Shown: in pieces, positions 40,165-50,732 of the stretch | Layout: each line of letters begins with the position of its first letter | How positions within the stretch are numbered: position 1 is the first letter of the stretch | From: Crossaster papposus | Lineage: Eukaryota; Echinodermata; Asteroidea; Velatida; Solasteridae | NCBI GenBank assembly: GCA_037893245.1 | Contig: JBAIAA010001624.1 | Coordinates: forward strand, 62,001 to 126,000 | Direction of reading: 5' to 3' | Length of the DNA: 64,000 nt | The notes under the pieces: generated by a model | The model's database searches: none | Told to the model about the DNA's origin: nothing | The model's input: the letters and a program-made list of their open reading frames with translations, nothing else | Program-made: the position numbers and the translations under genes

Positions 40165-43100
40165 TTAAATATGTAAAGGGAAAGAAGTGTGCATAAGAAA
40201 TATATAAAGGGAAAGAAGTGTGCATAAGAAATATGTAAAGGGAAAGAAGTGTGCATAAGAAATATGTAAAGGGAAAGAAGTGTGCATAATAAATATGTAA
40301 AGGGAAAGAAGTGTGCATAAGCAATATGTAAAGGGAAAGAAGTGTGCATAAGAAATATGTAAAGGGAAAGAAGTGTGCATAAGAAATATGTAAAGGGAAA
40401 GAAGTGTGCATAAGAAATATGTAAAGGGAAAGAAGTGTGCATAAGAAATATGTAAAGGGAAAGAAGTGTGCATAAGAAATATGTAAAGGGAAAGAAGTGT
40501 GCATAAGAAATATGTAAAGGGAAAGAAGTGTGCATAAGAAATATGTAAAGGGAAAGAAGTGTGCATAAGACATAAACACATGATGTGGGAACAAGCCCTC
40601 GAGTTAAATTTGTAAAGGGAAAGAAGTGTGCATAAGAAATATGTAAAGGGAAAGAAGTGTGCATAAGAAATATGTAAAGGGAAAGAAGTGTGCATAAGAA
40701 ATATGTAAAGGGAAAGAAGTGTGCATAATAAATATGTAAAGGGAAAGAAGTGTGCATAAGCAATATGTAAAGGGAAAGAAGTGTGCATAAGAAATATGTA
40801 AAGGGAAAGAAGTGTGCATAAGAAATATGTAAAGGGAAAGAAGTGTGCATAAGAAATATGTAAAGGGAAAGAAGTGTGCATAAGAAATATGTAAAGGGAA
40901 AGAAGTGTGCATAATAAATATGTAAAGGGAAAGAAGTGTGCATAAGAAATATGTAAAGGGAAAGAAGTGTGCATAAGAAATATGTAAAGGGAAAGAAGTG
41001 TGCATAAGAAATAAACACATGATGTGGGAACAAGCCCTCGAGTTAAATTTGTAAAGGGAAAGAAGTGTGCATAAGAAATATGTAAAGGGAAAGAAGTGTG
41101 CATAAGAAATATGTAAAGGGAAAGAAGTGTGCATAAGAAATATGTAAAGGGAAAGAAGTGTGCATAAGAAATATGTAAAGGGAAAGAAGTGTGCATAAGA
41201 AACATGTAAAGGGAAAGAAGTGTGCATAAGAAATAAACACATGATGTGGGAACAAGCCCTCGAGTTAAATATGTAAAGGGAAAGAAGTGTGCATAAAAAA
41301 TATGTAAAGGGAAAGAAGTGTGCATAAGAAATATGTAAAGGGAAAGAAGTGTGCATAAGAAATAAACACATGATGTGGGAACAAGCCCTCGAGTTAAATA
41401 TGTAAAGGGAAAGAAGTGTGCATAAGAAATATATAAAGGGAAAGAAGTGTGCATAAGAAATATGTAAAGGGAAAGAAGTGTGCATAAGAAATATGTAAAG
41501 GGAAAGAAGTGTGCATAATAAATATGTAAAGGGAAAGAAGTGTGCATAAGAAATATGTAAAGGGAAAGAAGTGTGCATAATAAATATGTAAAGGGAAAGA
41601 AGTGTGCATAAGAAATATGTAAAGGGAAAGAAGTGTGCATAAGAAATATGTAAAGGGAAAGAAGTGTGCATAAGAAATAAACACATGATGTGGGAACAAG
41701 CCCTCGAGTTAAATTTGTAAAGGGAAAGAAGTGTGCATAAGAAATATGTAAAGGGAAAGAAGTGTGCATAAGAAATATGTAAAGGGAAAGAAGTGTGCAT
41801 AAGAAATATGTAAAGGGAAAGAAGTGTGCATAAGAAATATGTAAAGGGAAAGAAGTGTGCATAAGAAACATGTAAAGGGAAAGAAGTGTGCATAAGAAAT
41901 ATGTAAAGGGAAAGAAGTGTGCATAAGAAATATGTAAAGGGAAAGAAGTGTGCATAAGAAATATGTAAAGGGAAAGAAGTGTGCATAAGAAATAAACACA
42001 TGATGTGGGAACAAGCCCTCGAGTTAAATATGTAAAGGGAAAGAAGTGTGCATAAAAAATATGTAAAGGGAAAGAAGTGTGCATAAGAAATATGTAAAGG
42101 GAAAGAAGTGTGCATAAGAAATAAACACATGATGTGGGAACAAGCCCTCGAGTTAAATATGTAAAGGGAAAGAAGTGTGCATAAGAAATATATAAAGGGA
42201 AAGAAGTGTGCATAAGAAATATGTAAAGGGAAAGAAGTGTGCATAAGAAATATGTAAAGGGAAAGAAGTGTGCATAATAAATATGTAAAGGGAAAGAAGT
42301 GTGCATAAGCAACATGTAAAGGGAAAGAAGTGTGCATAAGAAATATGTAAAGGGAAAGAAGTGTGCATCAGAAATATGTAAAGGGAAAGAAGTGTGCATA
42401 AGAAATATGTAAAGGGAAAGAAGTGTGCATAAGAAATATGTAAAGGGAAAGAAGTGTGCATAAGAAATATGTAAAGGGAAAGAAGTGTGCATAAGAAATA
42501 TGTAAAGGGAAAGAAGTGTGCATAAGAAATATGTAAAGGGAAAGAAGTGTGCATAAGACATAAACACATGATGTGGGAACAAGCCCTCGAGTTAAATTTG
42601 TAAAGGGAAAGAAGTGTGCATAAGAAATATGTAAAGGGAAAGAAGTGTGCATAAGAAATATGTAAAGGGAAAGAAGTGTGCATAAGAAATATGTAAAGGG
42701 AAAGAAGTGTGCATAAGAAATATGTAAAGGGAAAGAAGTGTGCATAAGAAATATGTAAAGGGAAAGAAGTGTGCATAAGAAATATGTAAAGGGAAAGAAG
42801 TGTGCATAAGAAATATGTAAAGGGAAAGAAGTGTGCATACGAAATATGTAAAGGGAAAGAAGTGTGCATAAGAAATATGTAAAGGGAAAGAAGTGTGCAT
42901 AAGAAATATGTAAAGGGAAAGAAGTGTGCATAAGAAATATGTAAAGGGAAAGAAGTGTGCATAAGAAATATGTAAAGGGAAAGAAGTGTGCATAAGAAAC
43001 ATGTAAAGGGAAAGAAGTGTGCATAAGAAATATGTAAAGGGAAAGAAGTGTGCATAAGAAATATGTAAAGGGAAAGAAGTGTGCATAAGAAATATGTAAA

Positions 43101-46100
43101 GGGAAAGAAGTGTGCGTAAGAAATATGTAAATGGAAAGAAGTGTGCATAAGAAATATGTAAAGGGAAAGAAGTGTGCATAAGAAATATGTAAAGGGAAAG
43201 AAGTGTGCATACGAAATATGTAAAGGGAAAGAAGTGTGCATAAGAAATATGTAAAGGGAAAGAAGTGTGCATAAGAAATATGTAAAGGGAAAGAAGTGTG
43301 CATAAGAAATATGTAAAGGGAAAGAAGTGTGCATACGAAATATGTAAAGGGAAAGAAGTGTGCATAAGAAATATGTAAAGGGAAAGAAGTGTGCATAAGA
43401 AATATGTAAAGGGAAAGAAGTGTGCATAAGAAATATGTAAAGGGAAAGAAGTGTGCATAAGAAATAAACACATGATGTGGGAACAAGCCCTCGAGTTAAA
43501 TATGTAAAGGGAAAGAAGTGTGCATAAGAAATATGTAAAGGGAAAGAAGTGTGCATAAGAAATATGTAAAGGGAAAGAAGTGTGCATAAGAAATATGTAA
43601 AGGGAAAGAAGTGTGCATAATAAATATGTAAAGGGAAAGAAGTGTGCATAAGCAATATGTAAAGGGAAAGAAGTGTGCATAAGAAATATGTAAAGGGAAA
43701 GAAGTGTGCATAAGAAATATGTAAAGGGAAAGAAGTGTGCATAAGAAATATGTAAAGGGAAAGAAGTGTGCATAAGAAATATGTAAAGGGAAAGAAGTGT
43801 GCATAATAAATATGTAAAGGGAAAGAAGTGTGCATAAGAAATATGTAAAGGGAAAGAAGTGTGCATAAGAAATATGTAAAGGGAAAGAAGTGTGCATAAG
43901 AAATAAACACATGATGTGGGAACAAGCCCTCGAGTTAAATTTGTAAAGGGAAAGAAGTGTGCATAAGAAATATGTAAAGGGAAAGAAGTGTGCATAAGAA
44001 ATATGTAAAGGGAAAGAAGTGTGCATAAGAAATATGTAAAGGGAAAGAAGTGTGCATAAGAAATATGTAAAGGGAAAGAAGTGTGCATAAGAAACATGTA
44101 AAGGGAAAGAAGTGTGCATAAGAAATATGTAAAGGGAAAGAAGTGTGCATAAGAAATATGTAAAGGGAAAGAAGTGTGCATAAGAAATATGTAAAGGGAA
44201 AGAAGTGTGCATAAGAAATAAACACATGATGTGGGAACAAGCCCTCGAGTTAAATATGTAAAGGGAAAGAAGTGTGCATAAAAAATATGTAAAGGGAAAG
44301 AAGTGTGCATAAGAAATATGTAAAGGGAAAGAAGTGTGCATAAGAAATAAACACATGATGTGGGAACAAGCCCTCGAGTTAAATATGTAAAGGGAAAGAA
44401 GTGTGCATAAGAAATATATAAAGGGAAAGAAGTGTGCATAAGAAATATGTAAAGGGAAAGAAGTGTGCATAAGAAATATGTAAAGGGAAAGAAGTGTGCA
44501 TAATAAATATGTAAAGGGAAAGAAGTGTGCATAAGCAATATGTAAAGGGAAAGAAGTGTGCATAAGAAATATGTAAAGGGAAAGAAGTGTGCATAAGAAA
44601 TATGTAAAGGGAAAGAAGTGTGCATAAGAAATATGTAAAGGGAAAGAAGTGTGCATAAGAAATATGTAAAGGGAAAGAAGTGTGCATAAGAAATATGTAA
44701 AGGGAAAGAAGTGTGCATAAGAAATATGTAAAGGGAAAGAAGTGTGCATAAGAAATATGTAAAGGGAAAGAAGTGTGCATAAGACATAAACACATGATGT
44801 GGGAACAAGCCCTCGAGTTAAATTTGTAAAGGGAAAGAAGTGTGCATAAGAAATATGTAAAGGGAAAGAAGTGTGCATAAGAAATATGTAAAGGGAAAGA
44901 AGTGTGCATAAGAAATATGTAAAGGGAAAGAAGTGTGCATAAGAAATATGTAAAGGGAAAGAAGTGTGCATAAGAAATATGTAAAGGGAAAGAAGTGTGC
45001 ATAAGAAATATATAAAGGGAAAGAAGTGTGCATAATAAATATGTAAAGGGAAAGAAGTGTGCATAAGCAATATGTAAAGGGAAAGAAGTGTGCATAAGAA
45101 ATATGTAAAGGGAAAGAAGTGTGCATAAGAAATATGTAAAGGGAAAGAAGTGTGCATAAGAAATATGTAAAGGGAAAGAAGTGTGCATAAGAAATATGTA
45201 AAGGGAAAGAAGTGTGCATAATAAATATGTAAAGGGAAAGAAGTGTGCATAAGAAATATGTAAAGGGAAAGAAGTGTGCATAAGAAATATGTAAAGGGAA
45301 AGAAGTGTGCATAAGAAATAAACACATGATGTGGGAACAAGCCCTCGAGTTAAATTTGTAAAGGGAAAGAAGTGTGCATAAGAAATATGTAAAGGGAAAG
45401 AAGTGTGCATAAGAAATATGTAAAGGGAAAGAAGTGTGCATAAGAAATATGTAAAGGGAAAGAAGTGTGCATAAGAAATATGTAAAGGGAAAGAAGTGTG
45501 CATAAGAAACATGTAAAGGGAAAGAAGTGTGCATAAGAAATAAACACATGATGTGGGAACAAGCCCTCGAGTTAAATATGTAAAGGGAAAGAAGTGTGCA
45601 TAAAAAATATGTAAAGGGAAAGAAGTGTGCATAAGAAATATGTAAAGGGAAAGAAGTGTGCATAAGAAATAAACACATGATGTGGGAACAAGCCCTCGAG
45701 TTAAATATGTAAAGGGAAAGAAGTGTGCATAAGAAATATATAAAGGGAAAGAAGTGTGCATAAGAAATATGTAAAGGGAAAGAAGTGTGCATAAGAAATA
45801 TGTAAAGGGAAAGAAGTGTGCATAATAAATATGTAAAGGGAAAGAAGTGTGCATAAGAAATATGTAAAGGGAAAGAAGTGTGCATAATAAATATGTAAAG
45901 GGAAAGAAGTGTGCATAAGAAATATGTAAAGGGAAAGAAGTGTGCATAAGAAATATGTAAAGGGAAAGAAGTGTGCATAAGAAATAAACACATGATGTGG
46001 GAACAAGCCCTCGAGTTAAATTTGTAAAGGGAAAGAAGTGTGCATAAGAAATATGTAAAGGGAAAGAAGTGTGCATAAGAAATATGTAAAGGGAAAGAAG

Positions 46101-46889
46101 TGTGCATAAGAAATATGTAAAGGGAAAGAAGTGTGCATAAGAAATATGTAAAGGGAAAGAAGTGTGCATAAGAAACATGTAAAGGGAAAGAAGTGTGCAT
46201 AAGAAATATGTAAAGGGAAAGAAGTGTGCATAAGAAATATGTAAAGGGAAAGAAGTGTGCATAAGAAATATGTAAAGGGAAAGAAGTGTGCATAAGAAAT
46301 AAACACATGATGTGGGAACAAGCCCTCGAGTTAAATATGTAAAGGGAAAGAAGTGTGCATAAAAAATATGTAAAGGGAAAGAAGTGTGCATAAGAAATAT
46401 GTAAAGGGAAAGAAGTGTGCATAAGAAATAAACACATGATGTGGGAACAAGCCCTCGAGTTAAATATGTAAAGGGAAAGAAGTGTGCATAAGAAATATAT
46501 AAAGGGAAAGAAGTGTGCATAAGAAATATGTAAAGGGAAAGAAGTGTGCATAAGAAATATGTAAAGGGAAAGAAGTGTGCATAATAAATAGGTAAAGGGA
46601 AAGAAGTGTGCATAAGCAACATGTAAAGGGAAAGAAGTGTGCATAAGAAATATGTAAAGGGAAAGAAGTGTGCATAAGAAATATGTAAAGGGAAAGAAGT
46701 GTGCATAAGAAATATGTAAAGGGAAAGAAGTGTGCATAAGAAATATGTAAAGGGAAAGAAGTGTGCATAAGAAATATGTAAAGGGAAAGAAGTGTGCATA
46801 AGAAATATGTAAAGGGAAAGAAGTGTGCATAAGAAATATGTAAAGGGAAAGAAGTGTGCATAAGACATAAACACATGATGTGGGAACAA
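40165..46889 (+). repeat. Pair of 4.2-4.3 kb higher-order repeats just left of the retrotransposon
   Basis: A GACATAAAC variant at 40571 recurs at 44785 (+4214 bp). An AAGCAACATG variant at 42311 recurs at 46618 (+4307 bp, that is 4214 plus three monomers). The order of 67-bp forms between these markers also matches. The second copy is cut off by the mobile element at 47012. Confidence 0.8.
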
Positions 46890-47011
46890 GCCCTCGAGTT
46901 AAATTTGTAAAGGGAAAGAAGTGTGCATAAGAAATATGTAAAGGGAAAGAAGTGTGCATAAGAAATATGTAAAGGGAAAGAAGTGTGCATAAGAAATATG
47001 TAAAGGGAAAG

Positions 47012-47405
47012 AATTAATTTTATCCATAAAAGATAAAATACGTTATACTTGGGGCACATAAAGCCTAAACCCCTTTTTGGCGTCGTAGGCAAAACGTTTC
47101 TAAGGTCATTCTGAAAAATTGCACGACCAGCAATAATAGCTTGGTCGTTTAGAAGGTTGCTCAACTAGAAGGGGGAAAATAAATTCCTTACCATATAAGG
47201 TTATATCTGGGAGATATGCAAATTATAGGTAAGATTGACCAATGGAGAACTGAATATATCCTACCTTGACCAATGAGAAGAAAAGACAGTCCGAAGAATT
47301 TGGGTATTTAACCCAGAACACGAGGCATTCGGGCCGCCAATTTGGTTGCAGCTATCAGCAACTCAGAAAAAATTGTTGACCAAAACTTCTTAAACTTTTT
47401 GTTAT
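47012..47405 (+). repeat. Split direct repeat A1 (left end of the Ngaro-like element)
   Basis: These 394 bp match A2 at 53046-53439 base for base by eye, with a constant shift of 6034 bp. A1 carries the promoter-like elements and several inverted repeats: ATTTTATC/GATAAAAT (47017-47039), ACGACCA/TGGTCGT (47123-47148) and ATATCT-GGG-AGATAT (47203-47217). The similarity ends at GTTAT, after which A1 runs into the leader and A2 into the spacer. Confidence 0.93.
47216..47315 (+). promoter_or_regulatory. Candidate RNA polymerase II promoter in A1
   Basis: In order are an octamer motif ATGCAAAT (47216-47223), two CCAAT boxes (47239-47243 and 47270-47274) and a TATA-like TATTTAA (47305-47311) inside the imperfect palindrome TGGGTATTTAACCCA. 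The CCAAT boxes lie about 66 and 35 bp upstream of the TATA-like element. Transcription would start near 47335, inside A1. Motifs are seen directly; promoter activity is inferred. The same sequence in A2 (shifted by 6034 bp) would drive no element ORF. Confidence 0.5.
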
Positions 47406-47592
47406 TATCTTCACTTCCAACTCCTCCGACGCTTCGAGGCCCTGTATACCGGACAACTCTCCGTTCGTCCAACCGGACGAAACCACCTGTGGACGAAACA
47501 CTTGTCGATAATCCGACAACTCCTCGTACACGTCTAACTCGACAGCTTCCGTTTAGCAAGGAGTGGAAGACTTGCTGGCCACCTCTTCGGAC
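47406..47592 (+). other. 5' leader between A1 and Gag
   Basis: 187 bp of unique sequence. An in-frame TAG at 47554-47556 lies shortly before the Gag start, so Gag does not extend further upstream. I see no separate gene here; a short open frame from about 47342 to 47617 overlaps Gag in another frame and has no recognisable features. Confidence 0.7.
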
Positions 47593-49116
47593 ATGCCGTA
47601 CCGGAAGAACGCCGTAGCTAGCCGCCGACCCGGTCGCTCAGCTCTGCCAGATACAGTTGAAGACGGCGTGCCCCCGCCAAAGAAGTATCGGAAACGCCAA
47701 CCGTCTGTGAGGGGCAGAGGGCGGGGGGCTGCTGTCCCTCCCCCACACCAGGAGCCGCCTGCGAGAGGAAGAGGACGCGGGGCAGGGCCTGCCCTGCACC
47801 AGGAGCCGTCTGCGAGAGGCAGCGGACGCGGGGCAGCTGTGCCTGCCCTACACCAGGAACCTGTGCCGCCTGCGAGAGGAAGAGGACGCGGGGCAGGGCC
47901 TGCCCTGCACCAGGAGCCGTCTGCAAGAGGCAGCGGACGCGGGGCAGCTGTGCCTGCCCTACAGGAACCTGTGCCGCCAACCTGCCGTGGCCGCGGTCGA
48001 CCCCGAAGAAACCCAAGCTCGGTCTCGGATCCGGATGTTCTGCACCCAGAGACCCAGCCGTCAACCTCCGTCGTGGATGTGCATCCTCCTCGCAGCCATC
48101 ATGATGAAAATGAACTGTTACACCATGACAACAACATGAACAATAACACTGATCCGTTCGCGGGTCCTAGTACTACTAGCACTAGCGGAGTAAGGGGTGG
48201 GGGTGAGTACAATGTTAACGATTCTCATACTGCCATTCCAATCAGTGCAATTCAGCTAGGGGCGGATGTCCGCCCAGTGCCATTATTTCAAATAGGAAAG
48301 TCGTGTGCAGCGTTAGGGTTTCATGTCTCGCAATCCACGAAAGACAAAATTCGGTCAGGGGAGTACATAGATTTGGCCCCACTTTATAACGACACAGCCC
48401 ATGCCGTACTTTCGCGGACAGATCAGTCCAATTTAACCTTCGGGATGGAAGGGGGCAACCTGGTCCTCAGGAAACCCGGCCCATCGCGTAGGCGCATCGA
48501 ATCCTTCTCTACATGGCAATCTGCCTTTCACACATATATGTCCATTTATCTTGACCAACACACCCAGAGCTATGCACAGCTATTAAAATACTGTGAAATT
48601 ATTCGTATGGCGTCAGCACAGTTCCCCGGTTACGGGTGGCGAACATATGACGAGCAGTTTCGGTTAAAGATGGAGATTGACCCCTCCCGTTCATGGGGGG
48701 AAATTGATATGGAACTCTGGGTGACGGTTGCAGCGGTCCCGGTAACCACTAACCAATCGGGCAATCGGTTAGGTAACACACAAGGGTGGGCCCCGGCGTC
48801 CAAAACCGGCCGCGAAACCGGCCATTGCTTTAATTTTAACAATAACCAGGGTTGTACATTTCCTCGATGTAGATACGCGCATACCTGTAGTAAATGTATG
48901 CGCTCTGGCCACGGAGCATCTCAATGCTCGTCAGTGGGTTCAACTTTCACTGCACCGCGTAACGCATTTGCGTATCACGCGCAGACACAACCCAGGACCC
49001 GTCAACCCAGAGTTCCAATGACTAATGCAGTAAAAGGGGGGAATTTTAGTACACCTCATACCAATTCTACGGGTTCTAACGCTGCCCATACTGCACCAGT
49101 CAACCCTCGTCCATGA
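47593..49116 (+). CDS. gag: Gag-like nucleocapsid protein of the Ngaro-like element
   Basis: A 507-residue protein, the probable structural and RNA-binding component. I start it at the ATG at 47593, the first in-frame ATG after a TAG at 47554; -3 is a purine. The N-terminal third is basic and rich in RGRGRG motifs, encoded partly by a 111-bp tandem duplication. An acidic/Asn-rich linker follows, then a conserved region of about 150 residues (from IGKSCAALGF to EIDMELWV) typical of DIRS/Ngaro Gag. Near the C-terminus is a CCCH finger (C-x8-C-x4-C-x3-H, ending RYAH), immediately followed by a CCHC knuckle (C-x2-C-x4-H-x4-C, in CSKCMRSGHGASQC). The stop is UGA followed by C, and the RT frame continues in phase, so readthrough could produce Gag-Pol. 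Family assignment rests on motifs and neighbours. Confidence 0.87.
   Translation: MPYRKNAVASRRPGRSALPDTVEDGVPPPKKYRKRQPSVRGRGRGAAVPPPHQEPPARGRGRGAGPALHQEPSARGSGRGAAVPALHQEPVPPARGRGRGAGPALHQEPSARGSGRGAAVPALQEPVPPTCRGRGRPRRNPSSVSDPDVLHPETQPSTSVVDVHPPRSHHDENELLHHDNNMNNNTDPFAGPSTTSTSGVRGGGEYNVNDSHTAIPISAIQLGADVRPVPLFQIGKSCAALGFHVSQSTKDKIRSGEYIDLAPLYNDTAHAVLSRTDQSNLTFGMEGGNLVLRKPGPSRRRIESFSTWQSAFHTYMSIYLDQHTQSYAQLLKYCEIIRMASAQFPGYGWRTYDEQFRLKMEIDPSRSWGEIDMELWVTVAAVPVTTNQSGNRLGNTQGWAPASKTGRETGHCFNFNNNQGCTFPRCRYAHTCSKCMRSGHGASQCSSVGSTFTAPRNAFAYHAQTQPRTRQPRVPMTNAVKGGNFSTPHTNSTGSNAAHTAPVNPRP
47700..47970 (+). repeat. GC-rich 111-bp tandem duplication inside Gag
   Basis: The segment starting GCGAGAGGAAGAGGACGC at 47761 recurs at 47872, a shift of 111 bp or 37 codons. 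The second copy has one G-to-A change and a 3-bp in-frame deletion (one His codon). It encodes the RG-rich repeat of Gag. The length change keeps the frame, which fits selection on the protein or a recent origin. Confidence 0.85.
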
Positions 49117-50724
49117 CTCGATTTGAGCAAACCCAAAACCCCGTTTGTTACCCCCACGCCCATTAACCAAACAGTGTTAGATAACTGGCTGAAAAAATAC
49201 CCAATTGCAGATGATTGTCGCATACTAAGTAATGGTTTTAAATATGGTTTTTCGTTGGGTTATGAAGGTCCCCGTATGCCCCGTGATTCAAATTGTTTAG
49301 GTACGGCGTCAGAACGCCCAATGGTGGTCAAAGAAAAACTTGCCAAGGAAATCAGTTTAGGCAGGATTGCAGGCCCCTATAAAAATCGCCCCTTTTCTAA
49401 TCTACAATGTTCCCCCATAGGTTTAGTCCCCAAGAGTATGCCCAATACCTTTCGTCTCATTCATCACCTGTCTTACCCTGCCGGTAACTCTATCAATGAA
49501 TTTATTGACAGGGAACATTGTGTAGTTCACTATGCCTCGTTTGACGAGGCTGTGGATTTGGTTATGACCGTAGGGGAATCGGCTTGGTTAGCGAAAGCCG
49601 ACATTAAGTCTGCATTTCGTTTGTTGCCAGTTTCACCTGCTGATTATGAATTGCTGGGGTTTTTCTTTGACAACCATTTTTACTTTGACAAATGTATGCC
49701 AATGGGCTGTGCCATTTCTTGTTCGCTTTTCGAGAAGTTTAGTTCATTTTTGGAATTTCAAGTTAAGCGTATGGCTGATGTATCTTTAGTCACTCACTAT
49801 CTAGATGATTTTTTGTTCGTGGGCAACTCGTCCTCCTCGTGTGCAGAGTTATTATATGTTTTCCGCACTATGTGTACCAAGCTAAACGTCCCATTAGCGC
49901 ACGAAAAAACTGAAGGGCCAGTGCAAACAATTAAATATCTGGGTTTGGAAATCGATACTGTTCGCGCCCAAGTTAAAGTCCCACAGGAGAAAGTTACCAA
50001 AACATGTGGTCAAATTCATGCTTTCTTGAGTAAGACAAAGGCCACGCTTGTGTCAATGCAGTCGCTTCTGGGTTCCCTCAATTTTTTGTGCCGGGCTATC
50101 GCCCCGGGTCGTGCCTTTTTGCGGCGTTTAACCAACCTCACCAAAGGCTTGAAACGGCCACATCACAAAGTTCGTATCTCTCAAGGGGCGCGTCTGGATT
50201 TACTCATGTGGTTAGAATTTCTTGTGCATTTTAATGGCGTATCGGCATTTTCAAGTAGGCACTGGGTAGATAATGAAACACTTGCTTTGTACACGGACGC
50301 GTCCGGTAGCATAGGTTTTGGGGTGTATTTGGACGGTCAATGGATGCAAGGTCGATGGTCGGACGATTTATTAACGAACCCGCCATCCATCGCATTCCTC
50401 GAACTGTTTCCCATAGTTGTTGCTATCCTTGGCTGGGCGTCGAGTTTCCAAAACCAAAAACTGCGGTTTAACACTGACAACATGGCTGTTGTCCATATTA
50501 TAAACAAGCAATCATCTCCATGCCCAAGAATAATGCATCTGGTGCGCCTACTTGTCCTTGAATGTCTTAGATATAATATTGTGTTTAAAGCCGTGCATGT
50601 GCCGGGGGTACACAATGAAATTGCCGACTCTCTATCCCGTTTCCAGATGTCCCGTTTCCGCGAGCTGGCCCCACGAGCAAGTCCACTCCCAACCCCCTTA
50701 CCTCACCTTCCAGCGATCTGGTAG
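49117..50724 (+). CDS. pol: Reverse transcriptase/RNase H (Pol) of the Ngaro-like element
   Basis: An open frame of 535 codons directly after the Gag UGA (49114-49116), in the same frame. The first in-frame ATG (49276) falls after a block (NWLKKYPIADD...SLGYEGPR) that looks conserved, so I annotate from the stop and infer readthrough. Numbering from the codon at 49123, reverse transcriptase has KADIKSAF with Asp160 and HYLDDF with Asp228-Asp229 as the catalytic aspartates. RNase H follows with YTDASG (Asp392), Glu427 in FLELFP, Asp452 in TDNMAV and Asp502 in HNEIADSLSR. All expected acidic residues are present. There is no protease or DDE integrase, as expected for DIRS-like elements. The enzyme copies element RNA into DNA. 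It ends at TAG 50722-50724, 8 bp before the recombinase ATG. Confidence 0.92.
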   Translation, partial: LDLSKPKTPFVTPTPINQTVLDNWLKKYPIADDCRILSNGFKYGFSLGYEGPRMPRDSNCLGTASERPMVVKEKLAKEISLGRIAGPYKNRPFSNLQCSPIGLVPKSMPNTFRLIHHLSYPAGNSINEFIDREHCVVHYASFDEAVDLVMTVGESAWLAKADIKSAFRLLPVSPADYELLGFFFDNHFYFDKCMPMGCAISCSLFEKFSSFLEFQVKRMADVSLVTHYLDDFLFVGNSSSSCAELLYVFRTMCTKLNVPLAHEKTEGPVQTIKYLGLEIDTVRAQVKVPQEKVTKTCGQIHAFLSKTKATLVSMQSLLGSLNFLCRAIAPGRAFLRRLTNLTKGLKRPHHKVRISQGARLDLLMWLEFLVHFNGVSAFSSRHWVDNETLALYTDASGSIGFGVYLDGQWMQGRWSDDLLTNPPSIAFLELFPIVVAILGWASSFQNQKLRFNTDNMAVVHIINKQSSPCPRIMHLVRLLVLECLRYNIVFKAVHVPGVHNEIADSLSRFQMSRFRELAPRASPLPTPLPHLPAIW

Positions 50725-50732
50725 ATAATGAA

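Larger units (their letters stand above)
1..47011 (+). repeat. 31-bp tandem satellite array, left arm
   Basis: A head-to-tail array of a 31-bp monomer that starts GAAGTGTGCATAAG, continues AAATATGTAAAG and ends GGAAA. It runs without interruption from the window edge to the retrotransposon. About 32% of the bases are G or C, and 24 of 31 are purines on this strand. Most copies are identical or differ by one base; recurring variants change the AAGAAAT segment to AATAAAT, AAGCAAT, ACGAAAT or AAAAAAT. Rare length variants exist, such as a 30-bp copy near 10099 and a scrambled copy near 10765. Scattered monomers carry a 36-bp insert (67-bp form). I see no gene in it. The array is satellite DNA of unknown location; a pericentromeric or heterochromatic site is only inference. 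Confidence 0.97.

Noticed and set aside
1320..47000. Very long minus-strand open frames across the satellite (up to about 1,760 codons)
   Set aside because: They run simultaneously in all three frames, consist only of the translated 31-bp monomer, and end only where a 67-bp form places TAA in frame. This is an artefact of a stop-free repeat, not a gene.
47563..47592. GTG at 47563 as Gag start
   Set aside because: In a eukaryotic element an AUG is expected; the in-frame ATG at 47593 is the first after a stop and is preferred.
49123..49125. TTG at 49123 as an RT start codon
   Set aside because: Not a normal eukaryotic initiator. The uninterrupted phase with Gag makes readthrough of the UGA at 49114 a better explanation.
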